Below, in pieces: positions 44,972-54,550 of a DNA stretch of 64,000 nt; within the stretch, counting starts at the first letter, position 1; every line of letters begins with the position of its first letter. The notes under the pieces are model-generated. The model was not told where the DNA came from and searched no databases. It saw only the letters and a list, made by a program, of their open reading frames with translations. A program made the translations under genes and the position numbers. The DNA lies in NCBI GenBank assembly GCA_026003175.1, contig BPGT01000002.1, positions 1,054,001 through 1,118,000 on the forward strand. Direction: 5' to 3'. Source of the stretch: Armatimonadota bacterium. GTDB lineage: Bacteria; Armatimonadota; HRBIN16.

Positions 44972-47872
44972 TTAGAGCAGTGACTCCGCGAGGGCAAGCA
45001 CTTCTTGCGTGGAGAGCGAACGCCCTCGATTTGCCTGTTGCTGATAAACCTCTTCGCCCATCCGAAGGCGTAGTACGTGCTCGGTTTCGCGAAGATAGGA
45101 AGGGGAGGAGGGCAGATACAATCTTTGCCTTAAACTCTCACAGGCTCCTGCCACCTGCGCCCCGGCGGCATCGTTCCCTGTACGTGTGAGAAAGGCAGTA
45201 AAGCTCTCTGCGGCTTCCAGAAAGCCATGACGGTCTTCTATTTGGGCGCGTATCTGCAAGCAACGGAAGAGCTGCCGGGCGCATTCCATATTGTCTCCCT
45301 CATGGAAAGCAACTTGCCCCAGATTGTAATGTACAAACCCCATAGCGTACTGATCACCGACCGCCTCCGCTGTATGGAGGCACGATTGGTAGAGTGCTCT
45401 GGCGCGTTCCATGTCCCCCGCGCGTTGTGCCAGATTGCCCATCCACATCATGGCGTAGGTTCGCGCTTCCGCGCTTTGTGCTTCTTCCGCAAGCACCAAT
45501 CCACGCGCGTAGGTAGCCTCTGCCTGTTCATACCTGCTCATCCGGTAGAAAACGTTACCCAGCCAGATGGTGGCAAAAGCCTGTCCTTCCGTGTCACCCT
45601 CCCGCTCGAAGCGACGCAGGCTCTCACGCAGCATCTCCTTTGCAACAGAGAGGTCTCTCTGCATCCACGCCAGTGCGCCCGCTCCCATCGCTACCCATGC
45701 CCACCAATGCGAGGTCTCCCTGTCAACCGCCTCCCTGTAATCCGCGACAAGCCCGTCCAGCAAGTTCCTGCTCTCCACAAGGATACCGCGCATCATCCAG
45801 AACACCCACAGGTTTGCAGCCATCTGCAGAACGGCAGGGTTGCTTCGGGAGGTGTCCCTGCGCCGCGTGTACTCGATAGCTTCCGTCATATTCTGTTTTT
45901 CCCGCTCTACCCACAACGACCACCGTGCCGCCTGCGGTCCCACCCTGTTGGCGTTAGCGTGTGCGGCGAGGTGACTGTAAAACAGAAAGTGGCGGGCAAA
46001 CGCATCGCTCGCGTATGGCTCCTCCTGTAATTTCTCCAGAGCGAAGCGGCGTACGACCTCCGGCATCCGGTAGCGTGCCTGTCCGTCCTGCTCATCCATC
46101 TGCATCAGTGAGCACTCAATCAGCGCGTCCAGGGTATCCAGCACAGTCACGTCCAGCGCGTTGTCATCGCTTTGCAGCTGCCCCGTTAACACACAGCCGG
46201 CACCCGCGAGGTCCCAACCTCCAGTGAACACGGAGAGCATCGAGAACGCCTTCTTCATCTCTGGCGACAGCAGGGCATGGCTCCACTCCAGCGAGGCGTG
46301 CAAGGAACGATGCCGCTCAGGCTGCAAGGAGTTGGGCGCGCTCAATATATGCGCCTCTTGTCGGATAGTACGCAGTATTTGAGACGGCGAGAGCACCCGC
46401 ACTCTGGACGCAGCAAGAATAAGAGCCAGAGGTACCCCTTCCAGATACTCGCAAATCTTAGCGACAGCAAGCGCGTTCTCCGGTGTGAGACCAAATCCCG
46501 CACGCACCGTCTGGGCGTGCCGCACGAAAATCTGCACGCTGGGGCAACGTTGCAACAATTCCAGTGCACTGCTATCTGGTAAGCCACCTTCTCCTTGCCG
46601 CGCTTCTGCCAACGGTACTTCCAGTGGGCACAGGCGCAGTACCTGCTCTTCTGGCAAGCCCGTTCTTCGGCGCGAAGTCATCAGCACCTGCAGTAACGGC
46701 AGATGCTGCAACAGGTCACAGACTACCTGCGCACCACTGGCGTCCACCTGCTCGAAATTATCCAGTACCAGCAGCAAGGGATAGCCTGCCAGCATTTGTA
46801 TTGCCGTATCCATTAGCTGTTCTGCAGGTATAGCTACACCGGTAGCACGCAAGACGCGCTCGAGCAGGGCACGCCCTTCTCGAACGTCTGATACGTCTAC
46901 GAACCACACACGTTGTCCCTTGCTCACGAGTCGACGGGCAACCTCTATCGCCAGACTGGTTTTGCCAATGCCTCCTTCTCCAGTGATGGTAATGTGGCGT
47001 ATGGCACTTGTACCGAGCCACTCCATCAAACGTGCCGTTTCGCGCTCACGTCCGAACAGCCCGGTTGGAGTAGGTGGTAGCCTGCTGTCACACAGCTGCT
47101 GGGCAGATTGACACATATGTCGCGCGCTATCTTGCGCCTGTTGCGCCAGATGCTGTATGGCACGAGAGGGTATGGTATCCAGTTCCTCGCAGATGAGACG
47201 TTCCCACTCGCGGTATACCCGCATTGCTTCCGCTGGATAGCCTCGTGCCAGATAGATACGCATCAGCGCCATGCGCGGCTCTTCGCGCAGAGGGTCACAG
47301 GTAATACCCCGCAGAGCGTACCCCTGGGCATCCTCATATTGTCCCCTCTCCTCCAGCAGGCGAATGAGTTCATCTAAAGCGCAGAAATAACGCTCCATTG
47401 TCTGCTGCTGCAGCTGCAACACCCACTCTTCGTAGAACCCTTTAAGCGGTACGTCGGCGCAATAGTCTATGGCATCCTGCAGATGAGCGATACGTTCCGA
47501 TGTGTCCGAGGTGCGACGTGCCAGACGGAGGTTTTGCTCCATATCGTTCAGGTCGGTCCTCACCGCACTGGAACGCAAGCCAATGCCGAAGTTGTCTGAG
47601 TAGAACACCTCGCCAGCGGGTATGCTCGCTTGCTCCAGCTGTTTGCGCAGGGCGCTCAGTGCCACGCGCAGGCTGGTGCGCCCGGTGTCCACATCGCTAT
47701 CCTCCCACAGCAGGTCAATCAGCGTCTCGCGAGGGTGGATCTGGTGCGGGTTTGCCGCGAGATATGCCAGAAGCGAAGCGGTCTTCCGGGTACGAAAGTG
47801 CGTGATGACTTGCTGTGGTGTAACCACACGCAAACCACCAAATAGTTCCACGCGACATAAAGGTGTTGTCAC
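44972..47872 (-). CDS. SARP/BTAD-type regulator with NB-ARC ATPase and TPR domains
   Basis: 966-aa transcription factor. Residues 1-100 form an OmpR-like winged helix (LFGGLRVVTPQQVITHFRTR, SALRKQLEQ) and 100-250 the bacterial transcriptional activation domain. An NB-ARC/STAND ATPase follows, with Walker A GEGGIGKTSLAIEVA and Walker B-like LLLVLDNFEQV, then a helical region and at least five TPR-like repeats (GNVFYRMSRYEQAEATYARG, GNLAQRAGDMERARALYQSC). STAND proteins usually switch on when a ligand binds and nucleotide is exchanged. It starts at GTG 47872 with AAGGAG 6 bases upstream. Neighbouring genes encode surface proteins, the likely targets. Confidence 0.9.
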   Translation of the reverse strand: MTTPLCRVELFGGLRVVTPQQVITHFRTRKTASLLAYLAANPHQIHPRETLIDLLWEDSDVDTGRTSLRVALSALRKQLEQASIPAGEVFYSDNFGIGLRSSAVRTDLNDMEQNLRLARRTSDTSERIAHLQDAIDYCADVPLKGFYEEWVLQLQQQTMERYFCALDELIRLLEERGQYEDAQGYALRGITCDPLREEPRMALMRIYLARGYPAEAMRVYREWERLICEELDTIPSRAIQHLAQQAQDSARHMCQSAQQLCDSRLPPTPTGLFGRERETARLMEWLGTSAIRHITITGEGGIGKTSLAIEVARRLVSKGQRVWFVDVSDVREGRALLERVLRATGVAIPAEQLMDTAIQMLAGYPLLLVLDNFEQVDASGAQVVCDLLQHLPLLQVLMTSRRRTGLPEEQVLRLCPLEVPLAEARQGEGGLPDSSALELLQRCPSVQIFVRHAQTVRAGFGLTPENALAVAKICEYLEGVPLALILAASRVRVLSPSQILRTIRQEAHILSAPNSLQPERHRSLHASLEWSHALLSPEMKKAFSMLSVFTGGWDLAGAGCVLTGQLQSDDNALDVTVLDTLDALIECSLMQMDEQDGQARYRMPEVVRRFALEKLQEEPYASDAFARHFLFYSHLAAHANANRVGPQAARWSLWVEREKQNMTEAIEYTRRRDTSRSNPAVLQMAANLWVFWMMRGILVESRNLLDGLVADYREAVDRETSHWWAWVAMGAGALAWMQRDLSVAKEMLRESLRRFEREGDTEGQAFATIWLGNVFYRMSRYEQAEATYARGLVLAEEAQSAEARTYAMMWMGNLAQRAGDMERARALYQSCLHTAEAVGDQYAMGFVHYNLGQVAFHEGDNMECARQLFRCLQIRAQIEDRHGFLEAAESFTAFLTRTGNDAAGAQVAGACESLRQRLYLPSSPSYLRETEHVLRLRMGEEVYQQQANRGRSLSTQEVLALAESLL

Positions 47873-47961
47873 ACCATTCTCCTTCTGAGGCGTCTCGGCA
47901 TCTCGTCAAGGTTCCCACCCCTGGGATGAGCGAATCCCTCAGGAGGGCAGGAACAGCCGGG

Positions 47962-49479
47962 CTACGGCTCCTCTCCCACCGCCCCGAAACTCCTCACCAG
48001 AATACCGAAATCAAACAACGAGACTTCTCCGTCGCCGTCGAGGTCTGCATCCGCGTTCCACGCCTCGTCTCCCGCCATGGTACCGAACGCAGCAACCAGC
48101 CCGCCGAAGTCAAACAGCGTCACCTCATTATCGCCATCCACGTCGCCGTTAGTGAGCGCAACGTCCACACCGTTTACATCGGCGTCGGTAACGGCTACGT
48201 TGCGCACCAAGACACGCAGCCAGTGCGGCGCTTTGAAAGCTACATCGTAGGATGCAGGAGACACATCGTACAACGTGTAATTTCCACTGGCGTCGGTGTA
48301 AATCTGTTCCTGACGAACAAGTGTGCCGCTTCGGTATAACTCCAGAGTGATGGGCACTTGTGTGCTATCGCCACTATAATCGCGCAGCTGCACATTGCCT
48401 TGCAGCCGAAACGTTCCCTGCGTATCCAGCAAGAACGCTTCTCTGCGTCGTGCTGTGGCGTGGATACCGAATCCCACAATAAAACGTCCATCTGGCGAAA
48501 TCGCTCTGGCACTCTCCAAAATAGAGCCGTCGGTCAACAGACCAAAGTAGGTCACATTGAGATCCTCGGTGCCCATTCCCATGCGCCAGCGAAGCGCACG
48601 GGAACTAGCGCTGAGCAGAGATGTTTCGCCAACCGCAATTTGACCGTCCCCGGAGACATCGTACGCCCAAACGTAATAACTGTTGGGCAACAGTCCCAGA
48701 TGACGTATCTCATCCATTTCCGTCCAGCGGAAAGCACGGAACAGAGCGGCATCGTTGTACGACCAGCCGACCACCACTAACCCATCGCTAGATATACCCA
48801 TCGCCATGCTATGAGAGCCACCAAGCGTATCCAGGTCTGCCGCTATTCCATCCCTGCCCCACCGACAGGCATGATATTCTCCATCGGGTATGTATGCCCA
48901 CCCTGCCACGATGCTGCCGTCGGCGGATACATCGCGTGCGCCGCTCCACGAGCCTCCAAGCGTACCCATATCTTGCATTCCTTGCGCCTGGCTCCACCGG
49001 AACGCATGCCCCACGCCGGCAGCAGTAACGGACTCACCGACGATCACTCCGCCGTCCGCAGAAACGCCGTACGCGCGACTCCAACTTCCTCCAAGGGTAC
49101 CAACTGCTTGCATCCCTTCTGCCAATGTCCAGCGAAAGGCGTAGGACGTGCCAGACGAGCTCACGCTTTCCCCCACCACCACCCTTCCATCGGCGGAAAC
49201 AGCGAGTGCCTTGCTCTCGTTGCTATAAAAGGGCAATACACCGAGGTCCTGTATCCCCCCGGCTGGTTTCCAGAGGAAGGCATGTTGTTGACCGGATATC
49301 AGTTTCGCCCATCCTACCACTGATTGACCGTCGGCAGAGACACCAACTGCTATGCTTTCGGAACCACCAAGCGTGCCAAGCCAGGTGAGCGTCTGCGCAT
49401 CGCCATTCGTCCATGTGCCCAGCCCGACGAAAAGGGATACAATCGCTTTGAGCACAAACCGTCCTGCTATACTTTGCAT
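47962..49479 (-). CDS. Secreted HAF-repeat protein with C-terminal dockerin
   Basis: 505-aa exported protein. A signal peptide (VLKAIVSLFVGLGTWTNGDA) is followed by about seven HAF repeats (WLGTLGGSESIAVGVSADG, AVGTLGGSWSRAYGVSADG and similar). Residues about 360-435 form a domain ending FKAPHWLR, as in the proteins at 3510 and 10421. The last about 65 residues hold two dockerin repeats (GDVDGDNEVTLFDF, ADLDGDGEVSLFDF). The ATG at 49479 is chosen; a TTG 15 bases upstream is also in frame. Its promoter abuts a MITE insertion. Likely a surface-exposed propeller-like protein; no enzymatic motif is seen. Confidence 0.82.
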   Translation of the reverse strand: MQSIAGRFVLKAIVSLFVGLGTWTNGDAQTLTWLGTLGGSESIAVGVSADGQSVVGWAKLISGQQHAFLWKPAGGIQDLGVLPFYSNESKALAVSADGRVVVGESVSSSGTSYAFRWTLAEGMQAVGTLGGSWSRAYGVSADGGVIVGESVTAAGVGHAFRWSQAQGMQDMGTLGGSWSGARDVSADGSIVAGWAYIPDGEYHACRWGRDGIAADLDTLGGSHSMAMGISSDGLVVVGWSYNDAALFRAFRWTEMDEIRHLGLLPNSYYVWAYDVSGDGQIAVGETSLLSASSRALRWRMGMGTEDLNVTYFGLLTDGSILESARAISPDGRFIVGFGIHATARRREAFLLDTQGTFRLQGNVQLRDYSGDSTQVPITLELYRSGTLVRQEQIYTDASGNYTLYDVSPASYDVAFKAPHWLRVLVRNVAVTDADVNGVDVALTNGDVDGDNEVTLFDFGGLVAAFGTMAGDEAWNADADLDGDGEVSLFDFGILVRSFGAVGEEP

Positions 49480-49508
49480 TGTCTCACATCCCAAAAAGAT
49501 TATACGTA

Positions 49509-49537
49509 AGTGTATACAAAGCGTTTATCTTTGTCAA
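49509..49537 (-). promoter_or_regulatory. Promoter of the HAF/dockerin gene
   Basis: Minus strand TTGACA (49532-49537), a 17-base spacer and TACACT (49509-49514). The MITE's target duplication begins at the first T of the -35 box. Confidence 0.65.
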
Positions 49538-49546
49538 GCTTTTCGC

Positions 49547-49732
49547 GAGGGTGTTCGAAATTGCTGGTTGAATGGATAGATAACCTAACCCCCTTGCCCC
49601 CTTCCCTGCAAGGGAAGGGGGAACGCCCATCTCCTCGTAGGAGAGGGGACGGGGGTGAGGTAAGACAGGGATAGCAAGAACGCCTCTCTCCTTGCGCTAC
49701 AACCAACTTCTCAACAATTCTCGAACACCCTC
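49547..49732. mobile_element. MITE, copy 2
   Basis: 186-bp element with the same ends and hairpins as 10140-10326. Flanked by perfect 10-bp duplications AGCTTTTCGC at 49537-49546 and 49733-49742. On the minus strand its flank reads GCGAAAAGC-TTGACA, so it too stands against a -35 box. The intergenic stretch 49480-49915 holds only this element, the promoter and a palindrome. Confidence 0.9.
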
Positions 49733-49814
49733 AGCTTTTCGCCCCGTACAACTACTGGTTCCTAAAGTTAGCAAAACGGATCGCTCCGGAGGCAAGGGGT
49801 CTATATCGGGGCAA

Positions 49815-49844
49815 GTAGGGACAGACCTCTGTGTCTGCCCCTAC
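49815..49844. repeat. Imperfect palindrome
   Basis: GTAGGGACAGAC and GTCTGCCCCTAC pair with one mismatch around a short loop. It resembles short intergenic palindromes dispersed in related genomes and may act as a terminator region between convergent repeats and thrS. Confidence 0.4.
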
Positions 49845-49915
49845 GAGAGGTGTGAGATGTACCTGTGGTTGTCCAGGATAAAACGGGGTCCCTGCGGGTT
49901 GCGTCTGTACGCTCG

Positions 49916-51661
49916 TCAATACACCTTCCCACCCACTTCCTCGTGCAATCGGGCGATGAAGGCGTCTAGCGACATCGCACCCTGGTCGCCTGCACTGCGC
50001 TTACGCACCGACACCGTGCCGTTTTGCATGTCGCGATCGCCCACCACCAGCATGTAGGGTATCTTCTGCAGCTCCGCCTCACGTACCTTGAAGCCCGTCT
50101 TCTCGTTGCGGGCATCTACCTCCACGCGGAAGCCCTCTTCTTCCAGCCGTTGACGGATCTGCCGGGCGTAGGGCACATGTCGGTCGGCGATAGGCAGCAC
50201 GATGACCTGCACCGGCGCCAGCCACAGCGGGAAAGCCCCGCCGTAATGCTCTATTAGGATGCCGATAAGCCGCTCCAGTGAACCGAACGGTGCACGGTGT
50301 ATCATCACCGGACGGTGCGGCTGACCGTCGGGACCAATATACTCCAGGTCAAACCGTTCCGGTAGCGTGTAGTCCACCTGCACCGTACCCAGCTGCCACA
50401 TCCTGCCGAGGCAGTCTTTGGCGAGGAAGTCCAGTTTGGGTCCGTAGAATGCCGCCTCTCCCTCGGCAACGGTGTACTGGATGCCCATATGCTCGACGGC
50501 TTGCAGGATGGCGATTTGCGCCTGCTCCCACGCCTCGTCGCTGCCCACATATTTGTCACTCTTGGGATCGCGCAAGCCGACGCGCGCACGGTACTCTTCC
50601 AACCCCAGCCGCTCGAACACGTAGAGCACCAGTTCCACCACGTTCTTGAACTCATCTTCCAGCTGATCCGGCGTGACGAAGATATGGGAATCATCCACAG
50701 TAAACCCACGCACGCGCGTCAAGCCACCCAGTTCGCCGCTCTGCTCGTAGCGATACACCGTGCCGAACTCCGCCAGGCGCAGAGGCAGGTCGCGGTAGCT
50801 GCGCGTCTCGGACTTGTAAATCTGGATATGATGCGGACAGTTCATCGGCTTGAGCATGTACTCCTCGTTCTCCACCTGAATGGGATGGAACATGCTCTCC
50901 TGATACTTATACCAGTGCCCGCTGGTCTTATACAGGTCTAACTTGCCGATGTGCGGCGTGACTACCGGCAGGTATCCGCGCTTCAACTGCTCTTTCTTCA
51001 GGAACGTCTCCAGTGTATCGCGCAGGATGGCACCCTTCGGCAGCCACAGGGGCAAACCGCTTCCCACTTCCGGGCTGATCAGGAAGATGCCCAGCTCCCT
51101 GCCCAGCTTGCGGTGGTCGCGGCGTTTTGCCTCCTCCATGCGCCGCAGGTAGTCCTGCAGTTCCTCTTCGGTGAACCATGCTGTGCCGTAGAGGCGGGTG
51201 AGCATCTTGTTGCGGGCGTCACCGCGCCAGTATGCTCCCGCGATGGAAAGCAGCTTGAAGTGCTTAATCTGGCTGGTACGCTCCACGTGCGGTCCCCGAC
51301 AGAGGTCGATGAAATCACCCTGTCGGTAAAAGCTGATGGTCTCCTCTTCGGGGATCTCCTCAATGATTTCCACCTTGTAGTCCTGTCCCAGCTCTCGCAC
51401 TAGTTTCAACGCCTCGATGCGCGGCAGTTCGATACGTTCAATAGGCAGGTCACGCTGAACGATCTCCCGCATGCGCTCCTCAATGCGAGGCAAGTCATCG
51501 CCCGTAATCGGCTGGGGAGGGTCTACGTCGTAGTAGAAGCCGTCCTCGATGGGAGGACCGATAGCCAGTTTGGTGCCGGGGAACAATTCGCACACCGCTT
51601 GAGCCATCAGATGCGCCGTACTGTGGCGCAACGTCTCCAGGTCCGTCATCGCCTGTGCCAT
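49916..51661 (-). CDS. thrS: Threonyl-tRNA synthetase lacking the TGS domain
   Basis: 581-aa class II synthetase charging tRNA-Thr. The editing domain is present (LRHSTAHLMAQAV with its HxxxH, and the later CRGPHVERT), as is the catalytic core: zinc ligands in KPMNCPHHIQIYKS, VDDSHIFVT and VMIHRAPFGSLER; the C-terminal anticodon-binding domain starts near VQVIVLPIADRHVPYA. The usual about 60-residue N-terminal TGS domain is missing, so the protein is shorter than most bacterial ThrRS (about 640). The ATG at 51661 has GGAGGAG about 10 bases upstream. An ATTATA (minus-strand TATAAT) at 51719-51724 may be the -10 box. Confidence 0.95.
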   Translation of the reverse strand: MAQAMTDLETLRHSTAHLMAQAVCELFPGTKLAIGPPIEDGFYYDVDPPQPITGDDLPRIEERMREIVQRDLPIERIELPRIEALKLVRELGQDYKVEIIEEIPEEETISFYRQGDFIDLCRGPHVERTSQIKHFKLLSIAGAYWRGDARNKMLTRLYGTAWFTEEELQDYLRRMEEAKRRDHRKLGRELGIFLISPEVGSGLPLWLPKGAILRDTLETFLKKEQLKRGYLPVVTPHIGKLDLYKTSGHWYKYQESMFHPIQVENEEYMLKPMNCPHHIQIYKSETRSYRDLPLRLAEFGTVYRYEQSGELGGLTRVRGFTVDDSHIFVTPDQLEDEFKNVVELVLYVFERLGLEEYRARVGLRDPKSDKYVGSDEAWEQAQIAILQAVEHMGIQYTVAEGEAAFYGPKLDFLAKDCLGRMWQLGTVQVDYTLPERFDLEYIGPDGQPHRPVMIHRAPFGSLERLIGILIEHYGGAFPLWLAPVQVIVLPIADRHVPYARQIRQRLEEEGFRVEVDARNEKTGFKVREAELQKIPYMLVVGDRDMQNGTVSVRKRSAGDQGAMSLDAFIARLHEEVGGKVY

Positions 51662-51864
51662 TTTCAGGAACACTCCTCCGAGTGAAGTCAACGCCTGTAC
51701 GAACGGCGCTGCAGGGGTATTATACCATATCGGAGAACAAGTTTAGCTGATTTCAAGGGGTCTGCTTGCTTCGAGAGGCATTCCGATTGACAGGGTACAA
51801 AACGAAATGTTCTTATTACAAAGCTCTCCTATAAACGATAGAAAACTATCCAGAGGTGTGGAGG

Positions 51865-52611
51865 ATGAAGCAACACGAAGCAGTAATCAGAGCAATGGAG
51901 GAGCTAGGCGGTTTCGCTACGCTGGCACAGATCTACCAGAAGGCGCTCAGCTATCCGCATGTCCAATGGGGTACCAAAACACCGCAGGCAAGCATCAGGC
52001 GCATTGTACAAAAACGCCCGGAGTTTTTCAAAATCCGCCCAGGACTATGGGGGCTTCGAGAGCAGGAGAAAGATATCCTGAAAACCCTTCAGATCGGTGA
52101 TGAAGCCTCCCCAGCACAACAGGAAGCCTTCAACCACGCTTATTATCAAGGCATTATCGTCCAGTGGGGTAACCTGCTGCAATGCACAACTTATGTCCCC
52201 CCGCAGGACCGTAACAGATTCTTTCTGGACAAGCCGCTCCGCGAATTTATCACAACAGAAAACATTCCTCCCTTCACCTATCCAGAACTGGTGCAGCGAG
52301 CCGGCACGGTAGATGTCATCTGGTTTTCTCGCTCAGCCTATCCGTTCCCTGTGAGGATGTTTGAGGTGGAGCACACAACAGACTTTCATCACTCCTTGAT
52401 TAAGTTCAGGCACTTCCTGCACTTTCGGACGGAGTTCTTCGTGGTTGCTTCTGCTCATAGAAAAAGAGAGTTCGAGGAGAAGCTGGAGCGAGACCACAGG
52501 GAGTTGTGCGCACATGTCAGGTTCCTTAACTACGAGGCACTGGTCAAAGTCTACAGCAAGGACATTGAGCGATATCAGGCATACGAGGAAGCGGGCATCG
52601 CCCCTCTTTAG
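51865..52611 (+). CDS. HTH plus PD-(D/E)XK nuclease-like protein
   Basis: 248-aa protein. Residues 1-65 form a HARE/HB1-like winged helix (EAVIRAMEELGGFATLAQIY, then FFKIRPGLWGLRE), a fold often attached to restriction-type enzymes. The C-terminal half carries GTVDVIWFSRSAYPFPVRMFEVEHTT split as Asp (VDVIWF) and Glu-Val-Glu (FEVEHTT), a D-xn-ExE pattern of PD-(D/E)XK nucleases; a later KFRHFLHF may supply the lysine role. No methyltransferase gene is adjacent. The ATG at 51865 has GGAGG directly before it, so GTG 51856 is an alternative start. Confidence 0.6.
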   Translation: MKQHEAVIRAMEELGGFATLAQIYQKALSYPHVQWGTKTPQASIRRIVQKRPEFFKIRPGLWGLREQEKDILKTLQIGDEASPAQQEAFNHAYYQGIIVQWGNLLQCTTYVPPQDRNRFFLDKPLREFITTENIPPFTYPELVQRAGTVDVIWFSRSAYPFPVRMFEVEHTTDFHHSLIKFRHFLHFRTEFFVVASAHRKREFEEKLERDHRELCAHVRFLNYEALVKVYSKDIERYQAYEEAGIAPL

Positions 52612-52656
52612 CGACTACAGGGTCGGATGCACGCTTCCTTTTGATGCTCTATGCCC

Positions 52657-52685
52657 TTGCATACGCCCCGATCCTCTGGTAAACT
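52657..52685 (+). promoter_or_regulatory. tRNA promoter
   Basis: TTGCAT, 17 bases, TAAACT, ending 16 bases before the tRNA. Confidence 0.6.
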
Positions 52686-52701
52686 ATATGTGCATCCAGG
52701 C

Positions 52702-52776
52702 GGGCCCGTAGCTCAAAGGCAGAGCGGCCGGCTCATAACTGGTTGGTTGCAGGTTCGAGTCCTGCCGGGCCCACCA
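52702..52776 (+). tRNA. tRNA with CAU anticodon (Met, or Ile after modification)
   Basis: All arms pair: acceptor GGGCCCG/CGGGCCC, D stem GCTC/GAGC, anticodon stem GCCGG/CTGGT with loop CTCATAA (anticodon CAT), T stem GCAGG/CCTGC with loop TTCGAGT, discriminator A and encoded CCA. The first acceptor pair G-C and the D-arm suggest elongator Met or Ile2, not initiator Met, whose position 1-72 is normally unpaired and whose anticodon stem has three G-C pairs. It ends 2 bases before the convergent isomerase gene. Confidence 0.93.
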
Positions 52777-52778
52777 GC

Positions 52779-53618
52779 CTATCCGAACGCCTTACGCCAC
52801 ACAGCATCGTACGCCTGCTTCGCTTTCGCCACCGCATCGTCGGGAGCCATCGCTTTGAGATCTTCGTTGAACACCTCAATGGCAATGCCTCCGTCATAGC
52901 CGACCCTCTTCAGTGCACGTAGGAACCCCACGAGATCAATCACTCCCTCGCCCGGCAACAGTCTCTGAAAGTCTATCTGCTCCTCTGGCGGCTTGTTGGG
53001 CGCATCGTTGATATGCACGTGCACAATCTGCTGGTTGTTTAGCCTCCCTAGGTCTTCCACCGTGCCCTCTGTGCAGAACCAGTGAAAGCTATCCACCAGA
53101 AGCCCCAGGTTCGGCGCACCGATTTCTGCCTCGAAGTCCAGCAACTGGTGCATGGTGTGTATCCAATCGTATTTGCGGGTGCGCGAGGTTGCCGGTCCCA
53201 CCCACTCCAGACCGAGGCGTACATCGAAATCTGCCAGCACGCGCGCAATCTCGCGGAACCGTTCCGCCATACGTACCGAGTACGCGGCAGGAAACTCGTC
53301 GATGCTTGGAGGCAGCCAGGTAGCGGTACGCGTACAACCGATTGCCTGCGCCGCACGCGCCAGTCGAGGCAGTTCACGCAAACCCTCTTTCAGCGTCTCA
53401 TGGTCCTTACGCCACTCCACCGGCAAGCCAAAACACACCGGCTCGATACCCGATTCCTCGAATATCGCCCGCGCAGCGTTCACTCCCTGATGCTGGATGA
53501 TGCCTGCAATCTCCTCTGCGCTGAACTCCACTGCCTGATACCCGTGGCGTTTCGCCCGCGCCACAAACTCGTGGATATTGCCGTAACCACCTATCGTTGC
53601 ATTCAGACAGAGCTTCAC
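52779..53618 (-). CDS. Sugar phosphate isomerase/epimerase (AP-endonuclease-2 fold)
   Basis: 279-aa TIM-barrel protein. Segments expected for metal-dependent sugar isomerases are present: GYQAVEFSAEEIAG, LGLEWVGPATSRTRK (metal Glu), LGLLVDSFHWFCTEG (Asp and His), HVHINDAPNKPPEE (His) and GGIAIEVFNED (Glu). No signal peptide. It starts at GTG 53618 with AGAGGAGG upstream and lies 12 bases after the PfkB kinase gene on the same strand. Probably acts on a sugar or cyclitol together with that kinase; exact substrate unknown. Confidence 0.83.
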   Translation of the reverse strand: MKLCLNATIGGYGNIHEFVARAKRHGYQAVEFSAEEIAGIIQHQGVNAARAIFEESGIEPVCFGLPVEWRKDHETLKEGLRELPRLARAAQAIGCTRTATWLPPSIDEFPAAYSVRMAERFREIARVLADFDVRLGLEWVGPATSRTRKYDWIHTMHQLLDFEAEIGAPNLGLLVDSFHWFCTEGTVEDLGRLNNQQIVHVHINDAPNKPPEEQIDFQRLLPGEGVIDLVGFLRALKRVGYDGGIAIEVFNEDLKAMAPDDAVAKAKQAYDAVWRKAFG

Positions 53619-53630
53619 CGTGTGCCTCCT

Positions 53631-54548
53631 CTAGATAGTATGCTGAGTGTTCATGAACTGCTGTATCTCGTTGACTGGACGCACTCCCGCACACGCGCCT
53701 ATCGCCCCGGCGTTGAGCGCAGCTGCCGCCGAGCCGAAGCGTATTGCCCATGCTATCTCACGTTCCAGCATATACCGACCGTAAATCAGCCCAGCGCGAA
53801 ACACGTCTCCTGAGCCGGTGGTGTCCACGACAATGGGCGCGCGGTATGCCGGGATATGCTCCACATCCTGACGTTCGCGCTCTGCTAGCACACATCCTTT
53901 CGCCCCTGCAGTGAGAATAACCGTGCAACCGTATCGCTCGCGATACTGCGCCGCGATACGCTTCAGCACATTGATATCGTCATCGCGCCCCACCCACTCG
54001 TAAGAGGTCAGCAGAATGTCCGCCACTCTTCCCGCCTGCTCTGAATCGTGTAAATCCATCGCGACAACCGGCACTCCAGCATCAGCTGCCTGCTCGCAAG
54101 CACGCACCGACGCCTCACCCGGATTCGCATCAGCGGTGAACGCTCTGACACCCAGCAAGGCTTGCGCAGGAATGGTATCCACAGACATGTGTGCAAAACC
54201 CATGCCGAACATGGTGCGGTGTCCATCTGGCGTGACGTACACATCACAGGTAGGCGTCTGTACATCCTTGTGCCGGCGCAGGAAGCGCAGGTCTAGCGAG
54301 GGATACGCCGACAGCATGTTCAATAAATGCTCTGCCAGATCATCTTCCCCTAGCGCGTTGGGAACAAGGGCAACCCGTACGTTCCATGTAGCCAGTGCGA
54401 TGGCGGTGTTCAATGCCTCGCCTCCGGGCATCCATCGCTCTTCCAGCACTTCCACATACCCTCCGGGAGGTGGCAAGCTCTGCACACGACGGATACGGTC
54501 TACACAGACGGTACCGTATACGCAAACGTCATAGCGCATGTCAGACAA
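53631..54548 (-). CDS. PfkB-family carbohydrate kinase
   Basis: 305-aa ribokinase-like enzyme. The N-terminal signature is MPGGEALNTAIALATWN; the C-terminal one, VVDTTGSGDVFRAGLIYG, holds the catalytic aspartate and anion hole. TTG at 54548 is a likely start because GGGAG stands 6 bases upstream; ATG 54539, three codons in, has poor spacing. Its start lies 2 bases after the stop of the DnaA-domain-like gene, so translation is probably coupled. The operon also has the isomerase downstream. Substrate unknown. Confidence 0.88.
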   Translation of the reverse strand: MSDMRYDVCVYGTVCVDRIRRVQSLPPPGGYVEVLEERWMPGGEALNTAIALATWNVRVALVPNALGEDDLAEHLLNMLSAYPSLDLRFLRRHKDVQTPTCDVYVTPDGHRTMFGMGFAHMSVDTIPAQALLGVRAFTADANPGEASVRACEQAADAGVPVVAMDLHDSEQAGRVADILLTSYEWVGRDDDINVLKRIAAQYRERYGCTVILTAGAKGCVLAERERQDVEHIPAYRAPIVVDTTGSGDVFRAGLIYGRYMLEREIAWAIRFGSAAAALNAGAIGACAGVRPVNEIQQFMNTQHTI

Positions 54549-54550
54549 CT

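Noticed and set aside
52702-52776. Initiator tRNA-Met
   Set aside because: The first acceptor pair is G-C and the anticodon stem lacks three consecutive G-C pairs, so it does not fit an initiator.
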